Below, in pieces: positions 24,854 through 31,476 of a stretch of 64,000 nucleotides of DNA. Below the pieces are notes generated by a model. It did not search any database, had not been told where the DNA came from, and was given only the letters and a program-made list of their open reading frames with translations. Origin of the DNA: Ancylobacter pratisalsi (GTDB lineage: Bacteria > Pseudomonadota > Alphaproteobacteria > Rhizobiales > Xanthobacteraceae); NCBI RefSeq assembly GCF_010669125.1, contig NZ_CP048630.1, positions 3,050,001 to 3,114,000 on the forward strand, given 5' to 3'. Position numbers and translations under genes: made by a program. The stretch's first letter is position 1. Every line of letters begins with the position of its first letter.

Positions 24854-25962
24854 TCCGCCACCGGCGCGCGTTTCGGCCAGATCGCCGGCACCACATAGGT
24901 GCGCACGATGCCGATGGTGACGATGGTGACGCCGATGGCGGTGAGCCCGCCGGCGCCCCAGACAATCCAGTCGGAGAGACCGGCATATTCCTTCAGGATG
25001 TCGGCCTGAGAGATCAGGCGCTGACCGCCTTCACCGAGCGCGGCCAGCGGGACGCCGATCGCCGCCTCGCGGCCGGGACCAGGCGCAGATGGCGCGGCCG
25101 AGCCGGTAGCCGGCGCCGTCCCCGCGAGCCGGGCGCGGATCGCCTCTTTCGTGATCGAGCCGGCGATGCCGTCGACGGTGAGGCCGTTGGCCTTCTGGAA
25201 GGCTTCGACGGCGGCCGTGGTCCTTTTCCCGATCCGTCCGTCTTCCTTGAGGTCATAGCCGAGCTGGTTGAGCTGGCTCTGCAGCAGGCGGGTCGATTCC
25301 GAGGCGCCCGCGGCCTGCCACGACTCCGCCGGGGCGTCCGGGGTGCGCACCAAAGGCCAGATCTTGTTGAACCAGGCGACCCGCGCGGCATAGCCATTGT
25401 AGCCGCCATTGATGCGGTGAGTGATCGCCTGAATATCGTTCTGGTCGGCGAGCGCGTTGCAGCCGGTCCTGGTCCAGTGCTCGAAGGCCCCGACCAGGCA
25501 CCACTCGGCGGTCGTGATGCGCTCCGGCCGATCTTCGAGGCCGATCCGGGCATAGGAGGCGCGCCCGGTGTTCTGCATCGCGCCGCCGCCGCGGTAGCGA
25601 TAGCCGTCACCGCTCTTGCGGTTGCCCAGCTCCGCCGCCTTCTTCGGGTTGCCGGTGCCGTAGACCCGTTCGAACAGGGCATACTCATTATAGGCGAGCG
25701 TCCTGGATTCGGCCTTGGTCACGGCCGCCGAATGCCGGCCGACGCCGAACACCTCGACGATGCGCTTGGCGCTGTAGCGCCCGCTCTCGCGCAACCGGGT
25801 GAAGCCGCCGGTTTCGACCGCCATCTGCGCCAGAAAATGCGCAAGGCGCAGCGGCGTGGTGATGCCGGCCTTCTCAAGATCCGACGTGCGGCCAAGCGCC
25901 GTGACCAGGGCCGGAGCCGCCTGCGGTGCCAACTGGCGGAGAATGGAGACGGAACCCGCCAT
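24850..25962 (-). CDS. GH19 endolysin with peptidoglycan-binding domain and C-terminal membrane segment
   Basis: A 370-aa cell-wall hydrolase. Residues ~1-205 are a glycoside hydrolase 19 domain: 'HFLAQMAVETGGFTRLRES' supplies catalytic glutamates near 50 and 59, followed by 'YRYRGGGAMQNTGRASYARI' and 'INGGYNGYAARVAWF'. Residues ~222-280 are a PG_binding_1 repeat with 'LLQSQLNQLGYDLKEDGRIG'. Unusually, residues ~335-360 form a hydrophobic span (WIVWGAGGLTAIGVTIVTIG). That anchor would tether the enzyme or act as a holin-like part. It cleaves muramyl glycans at lysis. Confidence 0.92.
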   Translation of the reverse strand: MAGSVSILRQLAPQAAPALVTALGRTSDLEKAGITTPLRLAHFLAQMAVETGGFTRLRESGRYSAKRIVEVFGVGRHSAAVTKAESRTLAYNEYALFERVYGTGNPKKAAELGNRKSGDGYRYRGGGAMQNTGRASYARIGLEDRPERITTAEWCLVGAFEHWTRTGCNALADQNDIQAITHRINGGYNGYAARVAWFNKIWPLVRTPDAPAESWQAAGASESTRLLQSQLNQLGYDLKEDGRIGKRTTAAVEAFQKANGLTVDGIAGSITKEAIRARLAGTAPATGSAAPSAPGPGREAAIGVPLAALGEGGQRLISQADILKEYAGLSDWIVWGAGGLTAIGVTIVTIGIVRTYVVPAIWPKRAPVAE

Positions 25963-25965
25963 CGA

Positions 25966-26115
25966 TCAGCCTCCCACGCCGATGAGGGTGCCGACGAGGA
26001 ATGTGAGCACCGCAGTGAACGCGGCCCGCACCAGGCTCTTGCTGGCCATGGCGCCGGACGCGAGGCTGATGGCGAAGGCCAGCACGGCGAAAAGGAAGGC
26101 GAGGAGAATGAGCAT
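25966..26115 (-). CDS. Small membrane protein, candidate holin
   Basis: A 49-codon gene between the late dyad and the endolysin. The product has two hydrophobic stretches, MLILLAFLFAVLAFAISLAS and (after a short basic turn, ASKSLVRA) FTAVLTFLVGTLIGVGG. Size, two predicted membrane passes and position directly upstream of the endolysin argue for a holin. It is the first gene of the lysis unit, with GAGG-like bases before ATG 26115 not obvious. Confidence 0.62.
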   Translation of the reverse strand: MLILLAFLFAVLAFAISLASGAMASKSLVRAAFTAVLTFLVGTLIGVGG

Positions 26116-26166
26116 GCGTCGGCTCCTGGATGAGGAGCCGATGGTGACGCGGAGGCGCTTCCGCGT

Positions 26167-26188
26167 TCATGACCGCTGTCGCGGTCTA
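26167..26188 (-). promoter_or_regulatory. 22-bp dyad, copy 3 (candidate late promoter operator, Plys-like)
   Basis: TCATGACCGC-N4-GCGGTCTA with spacer TGTC. It sits between the Mor/C-like activator gene, whose TAG stop is its first three bases on this strand, and the lysis cassette. In Mu the late promoter Plys occupies this place, immediately after gene C. All 18 arm bases equal those of copies 1 and 2. Confidence 0.7.
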
Positions 26189-26557
26189 GGGCCGAAGATC
26201 GGCCGGGAAGAAATCGAGCTGGACGTGTGTCATCTGCTGCGCCCGCAGAATTTTGTGCACCGTGCTGATGTCGCACCCGAGGCGCAGCGCAATGTCGTCA
26301 TAGGTGTCGCCGCGCGATCTATATGTGACGCACCGCCATTCACGCGCAACGGGAATTTTGACCTGAACGCCTTGCCACTCGGTGGTCATGAGGGCGGCAG
26401 CGTCGTCGCCGATGATCTTGGCAAGGTCGCTGCCGGCGGCCTTGTGCGGCACATAGACTCGCGTGCCGCCATGCGCCTCGGCGAGGCGGAATGCCGCCTC
26501 CGGCCCGATGATCTGCGCAAAGCGGGCGATCGCGCCTATGGGCCGCGGCAGGGTCAT
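26186..26557 (-). CDS. Mor/C-like transcription activator of late genes
   Basis: A 123-aa protein (ATG 26557) resembling the Mor activator family. It shows two copies of the family's dimerisation pattern: 'FAQIIGPEAAFRLAEAHGG' with TRVYVPHKA, and LAKIIGDDAAALM with VKIPVA. The C-terminal helix-turn-helix reads 'RGDTYDDIALRLGCDISTVH'. Mu Mor (129 aa) and C (140 aa) activate the middle and late promoters by binding dyads. Only one such gene is visible, so it probably combines or replaces those roles. It follows the small gene after GemA, as mor does in Mu. Confidence 0.82.
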   Translation of the reverse strand: MTLPRPIGAIARFAQIIGPEAAFRLAEAHGGTRVYVPHKAAGSDLAKIIGDDAAALMTTEWQGVQVKIPVAREWRCVTYRSRGDTYDDIALRLGCDISTVHKILRAQQMTHVQLDFFPADLRP

Positions 26558-26787
26558 GCCAGCCGCAGCCCCTGCGCCGTGCCGGCGATCGATAGACCCG
26601 CTGCTCGGTGGCGCCACACTACGCGCGCCGTGTACGTGCCATCCCTGCAGGGATAGAGGCGACCAGAAGCGCGGGCGTAGCCTTGCACACTGAGGCTCGC
26701 ATCCATCAGCGCAAGCTGGCGCGAAGCTGTGATGACCTCGTCGAGGCTGATCGTGCGCTCCCGACGACGTTTGCGATGGGCTTTCAT
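26554..26787 (-). CDS. Small phage protein next to GemA
   Basis: The 77-aa product starts MKAHRKRRRERTISLDEVIT, a strongly basic opening, followed by a helix and a predicted beta stretch (GRLYPCRDGTYTARVVWRHR). ATGA overlaps join it to GemA upstream and the Mor-like gene downstream. The basic N terminus suggests nucleic-acid contact; this is conjecture. No family recognised. Confidence 0.65.
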   Translation of the reverse strand: MKAHRKRRRERTISLDEVITASRQLALMDASLSVQGYARASGRLYPCRDGTYTARVVWRHRAAGLSIAGTAQGLRLA

Positions 26788-27434
26788 GCGCGCGCCCTCC
26801 GGTCCTGCATTCGGCGGATGCGCCGGCCCAGCGTCGTCTGCAGCTGCTGCAGCTCGGCATCGCTATGGGCGTCGAGGCTGGCCGGCGCCTCTTCCGCCAG
26901 CAGCCGGCACTGCGCGCGAACCACCGCGATCTTGCGCCAGCGGCCGATGGTCATGCCGCGCCGGCGCAGCGCCTTTACCTCGGCGTCCCAGGTCACCGGC
27001 GCCACACGGTTGATCCACGCCTTCAGCCCCTCGATCGCCTTGGCGGCTTCAAGCGGGTCGCGCAGCCAGGACAGCGAGGCTATGCCGGTCTGGCGCTCCA
27101 CGAAGGCAACAAGCGCGGTGTCGCGCCGGTCTTCGATCACGCCGAGGTTCCATGCCGCGATCCAGAGGCTGCGGCACTGGCCAACAAACGGGCCTTCCAG
27201 CTTGAGCGCACCATCGGCAAGCGGCGGCGCCGCAGCTCTTGAAGGCCTCTCAGAGCCGCCTGAGAGCACCTTCAGGCGCTCGATCACGCGGAACGCCTGG
27301 TCTCGCGAGAGCGCCTTGGCCGAACGCTGGCCGGTCTCCCGATGCAGGATGTCGCGATAGCTGTCGTCGTCGAGCGCGGCGCGCGCCTTCAGCGTGTGAA
27401 TGGCGCCGATCTGCTTGCTGGTGACGGTGGTCAT
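26784..27434 (-). CDS. gemA: GemA family regulatory protein (DUF1018, Mu gp16-like)
   Basis: A 216-aa protein from ATG 27434. The N terminus is the GemA/DUF1018 signature: 'SKQIGAIHTLKARAALDDDS' followed by 'YRDILHRETGQRSAKALSRD', and the 'LSWLRDPLEAAKAIEGLKAW' segment in the C-terminal half. In Mu, GemA (early gene) alters host gene expression and possibly gyrase activity; the mechanism is poorly known. It lies immediately before the Mor-like block, as in Mu. Confidence 0.88.
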   Translation of the reverse strand: MTTVTSKQIGAIHTLKARAALDDDSYRDILHRETGQRSAKALSRDQAFRVIERLKVLSGGSERPSRAAAPPLADGALKLEGPFVGQCRSLWIAAWNLGVIEDRRDTALVAFVERQTGIASLSWLRDPLEAAKAIEGLKAWINRVAPVTWDAEVKALRRRGMTIGRWRKIAVVRAQCRLLAEEAPASLDAHSDAELQQLQTTLGRRIRRMQDRRARA

Positions 27435-27574
27435 TCCAGGCCCAGCCCCATCGCGAAGACGGAGAACATGGCGAGTGCGGCGGCAATGCCCCCGACCAAC
27501 CCCCATGGGCCGTGCTGCCCGGTTGAGGCCACGACGGTGATCAGGAAGCAGGTAATCAGGACTTGAATGGTCAC
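27431..27574 (-). CDS. 47-aa small membrane protein
   Basis: A GTG start at 27574 overlaps the stop of the upstream gene (GTGA) and the frame ends with ATGA overlap into GemA. The peptide has two hydrophobic spans, TIQVLITCFLITVVAS and GLVGGIAAALAMFSVFAMGL, with a short HGPWG turn. It is thus a two-pass small membrane protein expressed with early genes. Possible superinfection or membrane-tuning role is speculation. Confidence 0.6.
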   Translation of the reverse strand: MTIQVLITCFLITVVASTGQHGPWGLVGGIAAALAMFSVFAMGLGLE

Positions 27575-27786
27575 GGCACGTCCCTCCGCATCTGCATTTC
27601 GAGGGTGAGCATCTGGCGCGTGAGCGCGGCGATTTCGGATTCGGCGTGCAGCCGGCGGCGGCTGCGCGGGGGCATGCGGTGCATGCGGGTGGTGAGCGCC
27701 TGGTGCCGGCGAGCCAAATCGCCGAGCCTCTGCAGCTCTGGCCACGCCAGAAGCGGAGCGGGAGCGGCGGGCCGGCGCCGGGGCAT
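27571..27786 (-). CDS. Small basic phage protein
   Basis: The 71-aa product is rich in Arg, Leu and Ala (MPRRRPAAPAPLLAWPELQR) and ends in a helix with EIAALTRQMLTLEMQMRRDV. It has no membrane segment and resembles no family I know. It is coupled to both neighbours: its ATG region abuts the stop of the upstream gene and its stop overlaps the next GTG. Role unknown. Confidence 0.6.
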   Translation of the reverse strand: MPRRRPAAPAPLLAWPELQRLGDLARRHQALTTRMHRMPPRSRRRLHAESEIAALTRQMLTLEMQMRRDVP

Positions 27787-27953
27787 CAGTCGCTCCCGAC
27801 AGCGGATTCGGCTGGCGCCTCAAAGAGTCGGGCCGCGGCGCGGGTGAACTCGTCGAACGTCCAGACCTCGGCCGCCGCCAGGTCCGCGAGGGCGGCGAGC
27901 ACCTTGGCTTTTTCCTCGGTGACGATGTCCCACTGCCAGACTATCTCGCTCAT
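27786..27953 (-). CDS. Small acidic phage protein
   Basis: A 55-aa protein from ATG 27953 (MSEIVWQWDIVTEEKAKVLA then ...LAAAEVWTFDEFTRAAARLF), which looks like two amphipathic helices. An ATGA overlap links it to the previous gene. An upstream in-frame ATG at 27971 exists but lies further inside the neighbour. No function can be assigned. Confidence 0.6.
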   Translation of the reverse strand: MSEIVWQWDIVTEEKAKVLAALADLAAAEVWTFDEFTRAAARLFEAPAESAVGSD

Positions 27954-28222
27954 GGCTGACCCTCCCAGCACCCGAGCACCGTCTCATCGAGCCCGCGGGC
28001 GTCGGCGATGCGCTCGGCGCTTTCCCGATCGGCGGCGACGACGTAGCCGCCGCGATAGACGTATTCCTCGCCCGGATTGTCGATGCGGACGCGGGTGAGC
28101 CAGACCAGGCCGCGCGCGCGCAGCAGGCGCACCGTGGCCGGCGCCAGGCCGTGGCAGTCGTCGAAGCAGATCCCGTCGGCGAAAGGCAGGGTATGCGACA
28201 GGTGGATCGGGGCCGGCATCAT
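27950..28222 (-). CDS. Phage early-region protein of unknown function
   Basis: The product is 89 or 90 aa depending on which of two adjacent ATGs (28222, 28219) is used. It starts MMPAPIHLSHTLPFADGICF and carries 'LRARGLVWLTRVRIDNPGEE' and 'YRGGYVVAADRESAERIADA', a pattern of alternating strands and helices that could be a small alpha/beta fold. It lies two bases from the end of the ParB-like gene. No family recognised. Confidence 0.65.
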   Translation of the reverse strand: MMPAPIHLSHTLPFADGICFDDCHGLAPATVRLLRARGLVWLTRVRIDNPGEEYVYRGGYVVAADRESAERIADARGLDETVLGCWEGQP

Positions 28223-28223
28223 G

Positions 28224-29063
28224 TCAGCACCCTCCCTTCGATCGGATCGCGCCCCGCAGCCGCTCGGCCAGCGCGGCATGGATCGGCACGCCGGGCTGGC
28301 GGTTCATCGCCGCCTTGTCCATCTCGCGGATGAGCAGCACGCTGTCGAACAGCGCCAGGATGTCCGCCTCGCTCCGACGCTCGGCGCGCAGCTCGCGCAC
28401 CACGGTTCCGACGGCGGTCACGATCGAGGCCAGCACGCCGCCGCGCACATTGTTGCGCGGCGTCTCGACAATGCAGCGCAGCGCCAGCACGGCGACGTCC
28501 GCCCCGTGCCGGGCGATCACGCCGGCGATGGCGCCGACCGCCATGGTCTGCCCCAGCTCCTGGTCGAGCGTCGCAACTGGATAGGCCAGGATCTTCACGC
28601 CGGCCCGCGCGGCGACATGCGCGACGGCGATGGCGGATGGTTCGCCCGCCGCCACGGCGGCCCGATGCAGCGCGAGCGCCGTCACCCGCGTGGTCGCCCC
28701 GTTGATGGCGGTGAACGACTCGGCCTGCTCGCCCTGAGTGGCCAGCACGATCTGGCACGGCACGGCCTCGATGCCGATCCCGGCCGCCGCCGTTACGCGG
28801 TGCTGGCCGTCGATGATGGCGTAGCGGCCACCCTCGACCGGGGAGACGATCACCGGCGAAAACCGGCTCCACCGGAACTCCCCGGCGATCTTGCCGATAT
28901 TGGCGCGGCCGGCGCGGGTAATGGGCCGCTGATAGGCCGGATCGACCACGAGATGGTCGATGTCCAGCCATTGCAGCTGCGGCGCCGGTCCGGCATTGCG
29001 CCGGCGTTCCTCGTGACTGGCGGCGTCCTCGGCCCGCTCGATGGTGCGGAGGTCGGTGCTCAT
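28224..29063 (-). CDS. ParB-fold (ParB N-terminal/sulfiredoxin-like) phage protein
   Basis: A 279-aa protein. Residues ~30-120 form a ParB-N-like domain: 'LQWLDIDHLVVDPAYQRPIT' at the start, then 'FSPVIVSPVEGGRYAIIDGQ' with HRVTAAAGIG, where DGQHR takes the place of the ParB GERR/GHRR nucleotide motif. A 'FTAINGATTRVTALALHRAA' segment follows, as in DUF6551-type phage proteins. The C-terminal part is helical and lacks an obvious HTH. It may be a nucleotide-dependent DNA clamp or nuclease-like protein; the activity is not deducible here. Confidence 0.82.
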   Translation of the reverse strand: MSTDLRTIERAEDAASHEERRRNAGPAPQLQWLDIDHLVVDPAYQRPITRAGRANIGKIAGEFRWSRFSPVIVSPVEGGRYAIIDGQHRVTAAAGIGIEAVPCQIVLATQGEQAESFTAINGATTRVTALALHRAAVAAGEPSAIAVAHVAARAGVKILAYPVATLDQELGQTMAVGAIAGVIARHGADVAVLALRCIVETPRNNVRGGVLASIVTAVGTVVRELRAERRSEADILALFDSVLLIREMDKAAMNRQPGVPIHAALAERLRGAIRSKGGC

Positions 29064-29362
29064 GATGCATGCCTCCGGTCGAGTTCCCGATAGGCGGCGG
29101 TGATCCAGTTGTTGATCACACCGTTTTCGCCGCCGGTGCTGGTCGAGCTGACGCCCGCCAGTGACAGCCGGTGCCCGCCGAGGGGATGGCTCAGGCGGGC
29201 GCCGTGATCGCGCACCAGCGAGGCGACAAGATCGGCGCAGGCCGTGTGGAACGGTGCGTGTGTTGAATAGTCGTCGCCCTTGATCGCCGGCAGGAGGCGC
29301 TGCTTCCTCTTCACAAGGTGGATGAGCGTCAGCAGTTCGTCATCGGAGACGCGCTTTTTCAC
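29060..29362 (-). CDS. Phage early-region protein of unknown function
   Basis: The 100-aa protein begins at a GTG at 29362 that overlaps the upstream stop (GTGA) and has GGGAGG just upstream. It reads VKKRVSDDELLTLIHLVKRK, then 'DYSTHAPFHTACADLVASLV' and a Ser/Gly-rich stretch 'LAGVSSTSTGGENGVINNWI'. It contains a helical N-terminal half and no membrane segment. I recognise no family. The stop overlaps the ATG of the ParB-like gene. Confidence 0.62.
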   Translation of the reverse strand: MKKRVSDDELLTLIHLVKRKQRLLPAIKGDDYSTHAPFHTACADLVASLVRDHGARLSHPLGGHRLSLAGVSSTSTGGENGVINNWITAAYRELDRRHAS

Positions 29363-29619
29363 GGCCGCCCTCCCTTGATGAATTTGTGGGTGTCGCGGCC
29401 GAGCCGGGTGGCGTCGGCCCCGGTATGCTGCCGGTTCACAAGGCCGCGCTCGATCAGCGCATCCATGGTCGCCGGCAGAATGAACGGCCCGGAGGAGGTG
29501 CCGAAGGTCCAGCCCGCGCGGGCGCGCATCGCGGCGCCGCGTGTGACCAGGAGATCGAGGCCGCAGAACTGCGCATCGGTCAGCTTCGCCGCGCGCTGGC
29601 GTTCGAGGACGGTGCTCAT
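29359..29619 (-). CDS. Small winged-helix-like phage protein
   Basis: An 86-aa product with 'KLTDAQFCGLDLLVTRGAAM' then 'FILPATMDALIERGLVNRQH' and a final 'GRDTHKFIKGGRP'. Alternation of helices with a terminal wing-like strand pair recalls small winged-helix proteins that distinguish marker combinations such as 'MDALIERGLV', but the match is weak. It is joined to both neighbours by overlapping start/stop codons. A DNA-binding role is a guess. Confidence 0.6.
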   Translation of the reverse strand: MSTVLERQRAAKLTDAQFCGLDLLVTRGAAMRARAGWTFGTSSGPFILPATMDALIERGLVNRQHTGADATRLGRDTHKFIKGGRP

Positions 29620-29798
29620 TGATCGGGCTCCTTTGGCGCCGGAGAACTGGGGCGGAAGCTGAGTGAACCAGCCTCAATCTCCGCGGCGACCCAATCGAAG
29701 AACCGCTCGGCCTCACCCTCCGAAGCGAAGGTAATATCGAGGCGAACGGTCAGATCGTCGGGCAGAATTTCGATGGTCGTGCGTCGCGCGGTGCTCAT
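29616..29798 (-). CDS. 60-aa phage early protein
   Basis: From ATG 29798 the product reads MSTARRTTIEILPDDLTVRL then 'FASEGEAERFFDWVAAEIEA', with an alternating strand-helix pattern (a beta-hairpin plus one helix). The start overlaps the stop of the upstream Cys-rich protein gene. An in-frame ATG further upstream (29858) would run through that gene and is less likely. Function unknown. Confidence 0.6.
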   Translation of the reverse strand: MSTARRTTIEILPDDLTVRLDITFASEGEAERFFDWVAAEIEAGSLSFRPSSPAPKEPDQ

Positions 29799-30469
29799 GA
29801 CAGCACCTCGCTTTCCCGTGCCGCCCAGGCGCGCTCCAAACGCGTCTGGAAGGCGCACAGCGCGTCGAGACGCTGCAAGCTGTCCTCTGCCTCGGGAAGG
29901 CCAGGCACCAGCAGCGTGGCGCCGTCATAGGCATGGCGTGCCTCGACGGCGACGATCTCGCGCACGGCCGAGTCGGGACCGGAGAACAGCAGCATGTTGT
30001 CCACGGGCGGCATCGACAGGAAGCGGATGACGCCGGCGGCATCGGCATGCACATAGACGGAGCGCGGCGGTGGCGACAGGTCGGCGCAGGCCGAACACAG
30101 ATCATCCTCCGCCCAACAGCAGCCGACGTCGCAGCCGTCGTTCTGCGAACAACCGCAGGCACGGCAGATCTGGCCAAAGGCCAACGGGATGCGCGGGTTG
30201 TCCGTCTCGTCAGACAGCACCTCCGGCGGCAGCGGAGAAAGCACCTCCTCCGTCAGTCGATCGATGATGACGTGGTCGCCGAATGCACGGGCGACACGCT
30301 CAATGCGCGTGTCGACCTCGTCTCTATCGGTGAGGCCGGCAGCCTCATCGTCGAGCGACCAGGCCAGGACGAGTTCCATCGCCAGGGCGCCGATCGTCGC
30401 CTGCTGCTCCGGCGCGAGGAAACCCCACGCCTCGGCGCCGACAAAACGGGAAAGGGCTCGCTTTTCCAT
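29795..30469 (-). CDS. Cysteine-cluster phage protein (zinc-site candidate)
   Basis: A 224-aa protein (ATG 30469, or GTG 30472). Around residues 105-130 it holds a dense cysteine cluster: CRACGCSQNDGCDVGCCWAE then LCSAC. That is eight cysteines in about 27 residues, enough for two metal sites. The flanks are helical and acidic (VDTRIERVARAFGDHVIID) with 'VYVHADAAGVIRFLSMPP' near the end. The cluster resembles zinc-binding knots in phage early proteins, but I cannot name a family. Confidence 0.65.
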   Translation of the reverse strand: MEKRALSRFVGAEAWGFLAPEQQATIGALAMELVLAWSLDDEAAGLTDRDEVDTRIERVARAFGDHVIIDRLTEEVLSPLPPEVLSDETDNPRIPLAFGQICRACGCSQNDGCDVGCCWAEDDLCSACADLSPPPRSVYVHADAAGVIRFLSMPPVDNMLLFSGPDSAVREIVAVEARHAYDGATLLVPGLPEAEDSLQRLDALCAFQTRLERAWAARESEVLS

Positions 30470-30479
30470 CACCGCCCCC

Positions 30480-31151
30480 TCACGCCGAAGCCAGGTCGAT
30501 GGTCACCGCCTGCCACGGCCCGGCGGGCGTGTCGCGGCGGTGGAAGCGGATATAGGTCTTGGAGCCGATGACGCGGATCGAGTCGCGCAGCGCTTCCATG
30601 GCCCGCACCCAGCGCGGATCCTCGATCGCCAGCCGCATCAGAGAGAACAGCGCCGAGCGGTTGATCTGGCCTTCCTTGTCGACATCGAAGGTCTGGTTGA
30701 CCACGGCCCGCAGCTCGTCGCCGGTGTCGGCACCCCATTCGACCAAGCACTCGTCGACCAGCTTCTTGGCCGCCTGCAGCTCGGGACCGAACATCAGCTG
30801 GTCGGCGACCTGGACGGTGACCTTCAGCGTCCCGTCGAAGCTGGTGAGGCTGATATTGCCCTTCGCCCCGCCGATACCGGTGCCGTATTCCTGATCCAGC
30901 AGCGCCTGCAGCGAGCCGACATCGTCGAAGCAATGCCCGCGAAACCGGGCGATCTGCGCGTTCAGGTCGACGGCGAAGGCCATCATCTTGCGCACGGTCT
31001 CGTCGATCAGCAGGTCGGCCGGCTTCACCAGGGCGAGCGGCACATGGCGGCCCTTGGTGTCGGTCATGAAGAGCTTGCCGGCGATCTCGAAAGCGCCCGG
31101 CGGCAGGGCGGCGGCCGGCGCGGCCGCGACGGTTTCAGTCTGCGCGTTCAT
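30480..31151 (-). CDS. DUF3164 family phage protein
   Basis: The 223-aa protein is DUF3164: 'LFMTDTKGRHVPLALVKPAD' near the start, a helical middle ('FRGHCFDDVGSLQALLDQEY'), the conserved 'GGAKGNISLTSFDGTLKVTV' strand pair and 'FDVDKEGQINRSALFSLMRL' near the C terminus, then 'IRVIGSKTYIRFHRRDTPAG'. Members occur in early regions of Mu-like phages. Some databases mislabel them as transport proteins. The biochemical role is unknown. Confidence 0.88.
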   Translation of the reverse strand: MNAQTETVAAAPAAALPPGAFEIAGKLFMTDTKGRHVPLALVKPADLLIDETVRKMMAFAVDLNAQIARFRGHCFDDVGSLQALLDQEYGTGIGGAKGNISLTSFDGTLKVTVQVADQLMFGPELQAAKKLVDECLVEWGADTGDELRAVVNQTFDVDKEGQINRSALFSLMRLAIEDPRWVRAMEALRDSIRVIGSKTYIRFHRRDTPAGPWQAVTIDLASA

Positions 31152-31476
31152 CGTTCGTGTCCTGGGTTGTGAAGGTGAGGAAGCCGAGCGCCATCAGGCC
31201 CTCGATCAGTTCGTTCTCGTGGGGGCCGATCGCTTCAACGGCGGCGACTTCTGCATCGATGTCGTCGCCCTGCGCGGCCTGGTACGACCGCTCCGCCGCC
31301 GCCAGCATCTCGGCGGCCGAGGTCGCGATGTCGGCAAGCGCGCACAGCGCGTGCGCCATGCCGAGGATGTGACTGACCGGGACGCTGATCGCGCCGCGGC
31401 TGGTCTTGTGGTTGACGACGGTGCGGGCCGTGGCCAGCACGTCGGCGAGCGGCGGGTGTTTCGGGGCTTCAGACAT
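31135..31476 (-). CDS. Phage early-region protein of unknown function
   Basis: A 113-aa helical, acidic protein (MSEAPKHPPLADVLATARTV, then 'PVSHILGMAHALCALADIAT' and 'DIDAEVAAVEAIGPHENELI'). It overlaps the DUF3164 start by 17 bases and the DnaA-domain gene stop by 8. No motif is recognised, and there is no membrane segment. Confidence 0.65.
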   Translation of the reverse strand: MSEAPKHPPLADVLATARTVVNHKTSRGAISVPVSHILGMAHALCALADIATSAAEMLAAAERSYQAAQGDDIDAEVAAVEAIGPHENELIEGLMALGFLTFTTQDTNDERAD

